Assembly (NCBI GenBank): GCA_045531755.1
Contig: JAZSEP010000070.1
Span: 1-11,629, forward strand
Reading direction: 5' to 3'
DNA length: 11,629 nt
Origin: UBA11540 sp045531755
Lineage (GTDB): Bacteria > Bacillota > Clostridia > Oscillospirales > Ruminococcaceae
The notes below the pieces were generated by a model. That model ran no database searches and had not been told where the DNA came from. It saw nothing but the letters and a program-made list of their open reading frames with translations. The position numbers and the translations under genes were made by a program. Of the stretch, positions 7,398 through 11,629 are shown piece after piece. The number at the start of each line of letters is the position of its first letter. Positions within the stretch are counted from its first letter, which is position 1.

Positions 7398-8246
7398 TCA
7401 CTTTACAACGTGTGTTTTGAGATAATCAAACCACTTTTGATAGTATGTGGCGTTAAAGTGCATTCCATCCGCAGGAGAAGCTTCTGTCGGAAGTGCTCCG
7501 TCGGGGCCTTTGAGATGTGAGTTGACATCCAGGTAGTATACGTTCTTTTCTTCTGCCAGTTCAACAAGCGCCAGGTTGTAGTCGTCAATAACTTCATTGT
7601 CAAGCTTATAATTGTTAGTTGTTGTTACGGGAAGCATAGACTGGATATAAATTATAGCATTCGGATGAATCTGTTTAACGCTGTCAATTATAACACCGTA
7701 TTTTGAAATAAAGGTGTCCTTGCTATATCCGATTGAGTTTGGACCCATCAGGATGTAAATCTTTGCAACGTCTTGCTCGAGTTTGAGCGCATCTATAACG
7801 GAAATCTTTGTTCCATCAGCTTGTTCGACAACTTCTTTAGTAAAAATATTGTCAAGACCTAATCCTGTGTGTGAGAGAACAACAGCGTTAGACATTACTC
7901 CGTAAAGCTTTATGCCGTCCGTCAACGAATCTCCAATAAACACCGCGTCGTCGAAATAAGAGTTAAGCACTCTGTCACTTTCGGGGACAACGACGTAGGA
8001 ATCGGGTGATGGAGTAGACACGGTTGATGAAATATCCTCAGTAGCGGAAGATACGTCCTCGGAAGACGTTATGTCAGAGCTTTCTTCTGACGAAATCTGA
8101 GAAGATGCATCGGTGGAGCTTACTGAATCTGCATTGAGCTCCTTTACAAAAGCTACAACAAACAAAACCACCAAAGCAATAAGAATTGCAAGGATTATAT
8201 TCATAATAATAACTATCGGCAGAGGACCGCCACGGGAATTCTTCAT
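7398..8246 (-). CDS. Membrane-anchored SGNH/GDSL hydrolase
   Basis: The product has 282 residues from the ATG at 8246, chosen because GGAGG lies 7 bases upstream; an in-frame TTG at 8267 lies upstream of that site. One N-terminal membrane helix (about 9-34) is followed by a long Ser/Asp/Glu-rich linker (38-82) that would span the wall. The extracellular SGNH domain covers about 92-280. Its blocks are GDSL with nucleophile Ser107, Gly128 in HTGLG, GPN with Asn170, and DGMH with Asp260 and His263. A complete Ser-Asp-His set suggests an active esterase or acyl-group hydrolase, possibly acting on acetylated wall or surface polymers. The substrate is not visible. The lipoprotein gene follows after 10 bp. 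A membrane O-acyltransferase, often found near such genes, is absent from the window. Confidence 0.86.
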   Translation of the reverse strand: MKNSRGGPLPIVIIMNIILAILIALVVLFVVAFVKELNADSVSSTDASSQISSEESSDITSSEDVSSATEDISSTVSTPSPDSYVVVPESDRVLNSYFDDAVFIGDSLTDGIKLYGVMSNAVVLSHTGLGLDNIFTKEVVEQADGTKISVIDALKLEQDVAKIYILMGPNSIGYSKDTFISKYGVIIDSVKQIHPNAIIYIQSMLPVTTTNNYKLDNEVIDDYNLALVELAEEKNVYYLDVNSHLKGPDGALPTEASPADGMHFNATYYQKWFDYLKTHVVK

Positions 8247-8269
8247 AATAAAACCTCCATAAAGCAAGT

Positions 8270-8281
8270 ATTATAATTATA
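8270..8281 (-). promoter_or_regulatory. Candidate -10 region of the SGNH hydrolase operon
   Basis: On the minus strand two TATAAT hexamers stand in tandem (8281-8276 and 8275-8270), directly before the ribosome site of the hydrolase gene. No good -35 lies 16-18 bp upstream (TTTTCT is the best), so an activator or another sigma factor may be needed. The resulting leader would be very short. Confidence 0.4.
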
Positions 8282-8495
8282 CTACAAAATTACAGGAAAG
8301 AAAAGTGGATTTGCAAATAATTATAAAAATCGAAGCATATAAATTTAATTTATACGGAAAGTATTTAACACTTTCAACAATGTTTTCAACAATTTTGCTC
8401 GACAAACCACGACAAAAGGTGACTTTTGTATAAAATCACACCCAATATTATCAAAAACAAATTATACAGAAAGTTTCGTCACCTGTACAACACTC
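8282..8495. other. AT-rich intergenic region with short direct repeats
   Basis: No gene is seen here. There are three pairs of short direct repeats: TTATACGGAAAGT (8350-8362) and TTATACAGAAAGT (8462-8474); TTTCAACAAT (8372-8381 and 8384-8393, 12-bp period); CGACAAA (8400-8406 and 8410-8416, 10-bp period). GGTGAC near 8419 and GTCACC near 8479 form a distant inverted repeat. These could be protein-binding sites for either divergent operon, but no known regulator is recognised. Confidence 0.4.
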
Positions 8496-8523
8496 TTGAA
8501 AAAAAATTAAAAAGTGCTATACT
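8496..8523 (+). promoter_or_regulatory. Promoter of queT
   Basis: A -35 TTGAAA (8496-8501), a 16-bp spacer and an extended -10 TGC-TATACT (8515-8523) give a good vegetative promoter. Transcription would start near 8530, leaving a leader of about 70 nt that contains the riboswitch. Confidence 0.75.
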
Positions 8524-8548
8524 TATGCTATGAATTCTCAAAGAATTC

Positions 8549-8590
8549 GGTCAGTCGCAAATTCCTGACCTAAAAAAACACTACGAAGGG
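8549..8590 (+). promoter_or_regulatory. preQ1-I-type riboswitch before queT
   Basis: Stem P1 is GGTCAG (8549-8554) with CTGACC (8565-8570), closing a 10-nt loop TCGCAAATTC. Loop length and its start UCGCA match the small preQ1-I aptamer of Thermoanaerobacter tengcongensis as I recall it, and a C lies just before the 3' strand of P1 where the ligand-pairing cytosine belongs. An A-rich tail (TAAAAAAACA) follows, then CTACGAAGGG, whose CGA can pair with loop UCG as the pseudoknot. The tail runs into the ribosome site AAGGGA (8586-8591), so ligand binding would hide it and reduce translation. The downstream gene is a queuosine-precursor transporter, as expected. The tail is a few bases longer than usual. 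Confidence 0.78.
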
Positions 8591-8600
8591 ACATCTGAAT

Positions 8601-9122
8601 ATGAAGAGAAAAACAAACACAAAAGCGCTCGTTACGTCTGCGCTCATTGCGGCAGTATACTGTGCTCTCACACTGGCGCTGTCGTTCATTTCTTTCGGCA
8701 ATATGCAGTTTCGTGTTGCTGAAGCACTAACGCTTTTGCCCGTAATTTCGCCATACGCTATAGTGGGTGTAACGCTCGGCTGCGCTCTATCAAACACAAT
8801 AGGATACTTTATGGGAGCTAATATACTCGGTGCAATGGATATTCTGTTTGGCACCCTGGCCACACTTGCAGCTGCCGTTTTCACGTGGTTGTGCAGAGAT
8901 ATAAGAATTAAAAAGCTTCCTCTTCTATCCGCGTTTTTTCCTGTTTTGATAAACGCCGTGGTTGTGGGCGGAGAGCTATCTGTGTTGTTTACAGGCGGCA
9001 TAAGTTTGGAGCCTTTTCTGATTAATGCCGTAAGCGTGTTTATACCGCAGTTTGTAGTCTGCTTTTCTATAGGCCTGACGCTCGTCAGGTTTATCGAAAA
9101 AAACAATGTCAAAATCTACTGA
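8601..9122 (+). CDS. queT: QueT, substrate-binding S component of an ECF transporter for a queuosine precursor
   Basis: The protein has 173 residues with about six membrane helices. The ATG at 8601 follows AAGGGA at 9 bases. The family motif QFRVAEALTLLP (36-47) is present, followed by GVTLGCALSN and GYFMGANILGAMD-type helices. QueT proteins import preQ0 or preQ1 by coupling to the shared ECF energising module (EcfA, EcfA', EcfT), which is not encoded here. The upstream preQ1-type riboswitch independently supports the substrate and gives feedback control. The length is usual for the family. It is a single gene; the polyamine operon downstream has its own promoter. I see no clear intrinsic terminator after it. 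Confidence 0.92.
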   Translation: MKRKTNTKALVTSALIAAVYCALTLALSFISFGNMQFRVAEALTLLPVISPYAIVGVTLGCALSNTIGYFMGANILGAMDILFGTLATLAAAVFTWLCRDIRIKKLPLLSAFFPVLINAVVVGGELSVLFTGGISLEPFLINAVSVFIPQFVVCFSIGLTLVRFIEKNNVKIY

Positions 9123-9240
9123 TTTTGAATAGCAGAGTTGAATATATGCGAGAAAACGGGAGATTTTTGAAAGAAAATACCGCTTTTTTGTGGCTAATGC
9201 CGATAAATAAAGAAATTTTCAAAATATTGCAGAAAAATTA
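9123..9240. other. Intergenic stretch between queT and the pot promoter
   Basis: This is AT-rich, with a T6 run at 9183-9188 but no strong hairpin before it, and no open reading frame with a ribosome site. I see nothing else in it. Confidence 0.4.
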
Positions 9241-9269
9241 TTGACATTTTAGTTCAAAAACTTTATATT
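9241..9269 (+). promoter_or_regulatory. Promoter of the pot operon
   Basis: A perfect -35 TTGACA (9241-9246), a 17-bp spacer and TATATT (9264-9269, 5/6) make a strong vegetative promoter. Initiation near 9276 gives a leader of about 150 nt before potA. Confidence 0.85.
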
Positions 9270-9279
9270 GTATATTGTT

Positions 9280-9380
9280 ATTTACCATTAAAATCTCATC
9301 GGGTTTTAGTGGTAAATTTAGTATGTGTGAATAAGGCGTTACATCGTGTCTGTTCAAAAGATAAAAAATCGGGTTTCCGA
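9280..9380 (+). promoter_or_regulatory. Structured 5' leader of potA (candidate regulatory RNA)
   Basis: Bases 9280-9293 pair with 9304-9317 in a 14-bp hairpin (one G-U) with the loop TCTCATCGGG. A second small hairpin TCGG/CCGA lies at 9369-9380. The sequence ATCGGGTTT occurs twice, in the loop plus 3' arm of the first hairpin (9298-9306) and around the second (9368-9376), so CCGA (9377-9380) could pair with either copy. This resembles a switching leader, but it matches no riboswitch class I know. Confidence 0.45.
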
Positions 9381-9425
9381 GCAGAATTTTTAATTTTGTG
9401 TAGCTTTTTATGGGAGGATACAAAA

Positions 9426-10811
9426 TTGGAAAGTAAAGCAATTGTAATGCTGAAGGATATTGCCGTAGAGTTTGACGGTGAAAAGATACTTAAGGGCATA
9501 AATCTGTCTATACACGACAAGGAGTTTATAACACTCCTCGGACCTTCGGGTTGCGGAAAGACAACGACGCTCAGAATAATCGGCGGTTTTCTGTATCCCG
9601 ACAGCGGTGAAGTATACCTTGACGATAAGAGTATAAAAGACCTTCCGCCGCACAAAAGGCCTGTCAACACCGTGTTTCAGAGGTATGCTCTTTTTCCGCA
9701 TCTTAACGTTTTTGAAAACGTTGCATTCGGATTGCGCATAAAGAAAGAGAAAACCAAAGAGGCCGACCTCAAAAAAGAGGTTTCGCGTATGCTTGAGCTC
9801 GTTGACCTCAAAGGTTTTGAGAAGCGAAAGATAACACAGCTTTCAGGCGGTCAGCAACAGCGAGTAGCAATCGCACGCGCCCTTATAAACAAGCCGCGTA
9901 TCTTGCTTTTGGACGAGCCTCTCGGAGCTCTTGACCTGAAGCTTCGTAAGGACATGCAGATAGAGCTTAAATCTATCCAGCAGAGCTTGGGTATAACGTT
10001 TGTCTACGTTACTCACGACCAGGAAGAAGCGCTGACGATGTCCGACACTGTCGTCGTAATGCGCGACGGAGTTATCGAACAGATTGGCACTCCTCAGGAT
10101 ATATACAACGAACCTGCCAACGCCTTCGTAGCTGACTTTATAGGTGAAATCAACATCATTGATGGCGTTATGGTTAAGGACTTTCTTGTACAGTTTGGCG
10201 GAACCGAGTTTGACTGTGTTGACAAAGGCTTTGAGCCTAATCAGTGTGTTGACGTTGCAATTCGCCCCGAGGATATTAAGATAGTTCCGTCCATTTCCGG
10301 ACAGATTGTGGGAACGGTCGAGAACGTTGTGTTCAAGGGTGTTCATTATGAGATGACCATCGACCACGAAGGCTATAAATGGCTTGTACATTCCACACAG
10401 TGCGAAAATATAGGCGATACGGTAGGACTTAGAATAGATCCTATTGATATCCATATAATGAATCGTCTTGTTGAGTCCACTACCAACGTTGTTGACGCTG
10501 TTATCAAAGACGAGGATACAATAACCATTTGTGATGAAAATCTGACCTTTGAGGGTATGTTCAAGGGCTACGAAGAGGGAACAGAGGTAGCGATTACCAT
10601 TGACCCCAAGGACGTTATCGTAGTTAACGAGGAAGCAGGACAGGTATCTGCATACCTTGAGTCTGTCATCTACAAGGGAAGCTATAATGAAATGATAGCT
10701 GAAACGGATGACGGCAAGAAGTGGCTGATCAACTCTCAAAAGGACGAACAGGTAGGTTCAACGGTAGGACTTCAGTTCAATCTTTCCAACGCGGTTATTT
10801 CGGCGAAATAA
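9426..10811 (+). CDS. potA: PotA, ATP-binding protein of a spermidine/putrescine ABC transporter, with extended C-terminus
   Basis: The TTG at 9426, 8 bases after GGGAGG, gives 461 residues. The open frame extends upstream to a GTG at 9309, but without a ribosome site. The ATPase domain (1-240) is complete: Walker A GPSGCGKTT (39-47), Q-loop Gln85, signature LSGGQ (139-143), Walker B ending Asp163-Glu164, and H-loop His197. Typical PotA text such as YALFPHLNVFENVAFGL is present. The C-terminus is longer than the usual 350-380 residues: a TOBE-like region (about 276-345) is followed by a second copy (about 387-458). Both copies contain P(E/K)D, then GQ, KG, KWL and TVGL in the same order. Family TOBE domains contact regulators or the permease. 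PotA powers polyamine import with PotB and PotC, which follow. Confidence 0.92.
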   Translation: MESKAIVMLKDIAVEFDGEKILKGINLSIHDKEFITLLGPSGCGKTTTLRIIGGFLYPDSGEVYLDDKSIKDLPPHKRPVNTVFQRYALFPHLNVFENVAFGLRIKKEKTKEADLKKEVSRMLELVDLKGFEKRKITQLSGGQQQRVAIARALINKPRILLLDEPLGALDLKLRKDMQIELKSIQQSLGITFVYVTHDQEEALTMSDTVVVMRDGVIEQIGTPQDIYNEPANAFVADFIGEINIIDGVMVKDFLVQFGGTEFDCVDKGFEPNQCVDVAIRPEDIKIVPSISGQIVGTVENVVFKGVHYEMTIDHEGYKWLVHSTQCENIGDTVGLRIDPIDIHIMNRLVESTTNVVDAVIKDEDTITICDENLTFEGMFKGYEEGTEVAITIDPKDVIVVNEEAGQVSAYLESVIYKGSYNEMIAETDDGKKWLINSQKDEQVGSTVGLQFNLSNAVISAK

Positions 10812-10838
10812 TCCAGAAAACAGAAAGGAAGGATTGAA

Positions 10839-11615
10839 ATGAAAACAAAAATCACATCGCTTCCGTACCTGTTATGGATGGCGATATTTATAGTTGTTCC
10901 GCTTGCGATGGTTGTGTATTTTGGTTTTACCAATGACGAAGGCGGATTTACCTTTGACCATTTTGTCAAGATTGCGACAAATTGGACGTATGTCAAAACC
11001 TTTTTAAAATCAGTATGGCTGTCGGTCATAGCAACTCTCATCTGTCTTGTGCTTGCATATCCGCTCTCGTTTATGATATCGAGAATGAACGTAAGCGCGC
11101 AGAAGACCATGATAATGATAGTTATGATTCCGATGTGGATGAACTTCCTTTTGAGAACGTATGCGTGGATGACGATTTTGGAATCAGTAGATCTGTTGTA
11201 CACTCAAGGGGCAGTGGTGCTGGGTATGGTGTATAACTATATACCCTTTATGATTCTTCCGCTCTATTCCGTTATGGAAAAGATAGATGGTAGAGTTATC
11301 GAGGCGGCACAAGATCTCGGCGCAAATGGATTCAAGGTATTTACTAAGGTTTTATTGCCTTTGTCTGTTCCCGGAATTATTACGGGAATAACGATGGTGT
11401 TTGTACCTGCGGTCAGCACCTTTGTTATCTCACAGCGCCTTGGCGGAACCGAGAACCTTCTTATCGGTGATATGATAGAGCAGCAGTTTATAAGCGGAAC
11501 GTACAATCCGTATCTGGGCTCTGCTATGTCAATAGTATTGATGGTAATAATGCTCATATGTATGGGCTTTGTCAACCGCCTTGACGAAGAGGACAAGGAG
11601 GGAATGGCAATATGA
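10839..11615 (+). CDS. potB: PotB, spermidine/putrescine ABC transporter permease
   Basis: The protein has 258 residues and starts at the ATG at 10839 after AAGGAAGGA, 27 bp from the potA stop. It has about six membrane helices, the PotB motif PMWMNFLLRTYAW (98-110), and the cytoplasmic EAA loop EAAQDLGANG (155-164) that docks on PotA. It forms the membrane channel with PotC. The protein is shorter than the usual 275-290 residues. After WMTILES (about 110-116) it goes directly to LLYTQGAVVLGMVYNY, where relatives, as I recall them, have roughly 20 more residues between two helices. The reading frame is intact there, so this would be an in-frame loss. The stop overlaps the next start by 4 bases. 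Confidence 0.93.
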   Translation: MKTKITSLPYLLWMAIFIVVPLAMVVYFGFTNDEGGFTFDHFVKIATNWTYVKTFLKSVWLSVIATLICLVLAYPLSFMISRMNVSAQKTMIMIVMIPMWMNFLLRTYAWMTILESVDLLYTQGAVVLGMVYNYIPFMILPLYSVMEKIDGRVIEAAQDLGANGFKVFTKVLLPLSVPGIITGITMVFVPAVSTFVISQRLGGTENLLIGDMIEQQFISGTYNPYLGSAMSIVLMVIMLICMGFVNRLDEEDKEGMAI

Positions 11616-11629
11616 AAAAAGCGGTACAG
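11612..11629 (+). CDS. potC: Start of the next permease gene, presumably potC (runs off the window)
   Basis: An ATG at 11612 overlaps the potB stop as ATGA and follows AAGGAGGG (11595-11602). Six codons (MKKAVQ) are visible. Identity is inferred only from pot operon order and the coupled overlap; the sequence itself is too short to recognise. Confidence 0.6.

Noticed and set aside
9140..9190. Possible queT terminator ending in T6
   Set aside because: Only CGG/CCG could pair across a long AT-rich gap, so the hairpin would not be stable.
9323..9334. Tiny upstream open frame (Met-Cys-Glu-stop) in the potA leader
   Set aside because: It has no ribosome site and such three-codon frames are common by chance; polyamine control by an upstream frame would be speculation.
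9843..10739. 298-codon minus-strand open frame opposite potA
   Set aside because: The plus strand carries all ABC ATPase motifs, and the antisense product shows no recognisable domain or ribosome site.
1..11629. CRISPR arrays, insertion sequences, tRNA or rRNA genes
   Set aside because: No regularly spaced repeats, transposase-like products, terminal inverted repeats or structured RNA gene signatures were seen.

Overview
The window looks like chromosomal DNA of an endospore-forming anaerobic Firmicute, most likely a clostridium of the Oscillospiraceae/Ruminococcaceae type. The reasons are the sporulation genes spoIVA and a sipL-type gene, a DUF4358 lipoprotein, a preQ1-controlled queT, strong GGAGG-type ribosome binding sites, frequent TTG/GTG starts, and AT-rich intergenic DNA with compact intrinsic terminators. 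No mobile element, CRISPR array, rRNA or tRNA was seen.

Left end (1-983, minus strand): a truncated BlaI/MecI-family repressor with a promoter carrying two near-identical palindromic operators. Upstream of it lies a TauE/SafE (TSUP) permease encoded as two overlapping half-size genes.

Centre (1079-6869, plus strand): a SERCA-like P-type Ca2+ ATPase, then a DUF3794/LysM spore coat morphogenetic protein (SipL type), an intrinsic terminator, and spoIVA with its own sigma-E-like promoter. SpoIVA and SipL-type proteins physically cooperate to build the basement layer of the coat on the forespore surface. The Ca2+ pump runs into sipL without a visible terminator, so the three genes may be a sporulation neighbourhood. 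A bidirectional terminator separates spoIVA from the convergent pair that follows.

Right of centre (6902-8246, minus strand): a two-gene envelope operon, a membrane-anchored SGNH/GDSL hydrolase followed by a DUF4358 lipoprotein. A 354-base intergenic region then holds this operon's promoter, short direct repeats, the queT promoter and a preQ1-I-type riboswitch.

Right end (8601-11629, plus strand): queT (queuosine-precursor ECF transporter S component), then a polyamine ABC transporter operon potA-potB-potC, cut off at the window edge. potA has a consensus promoter, a structured leader of about 150 nt and an unusual duplicated C-terminal TOBE-like domain. PotB appears to lack a short segment between two membrane helices.

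The genes are mostly recognisable families. No clearly new multi-gene system is visible. The best leads are the Ca2+ pump/sipL/spoIVA arrangement, the potA leader RNA, the duplicated PotA regulatory domain and the split TSUP transporter.
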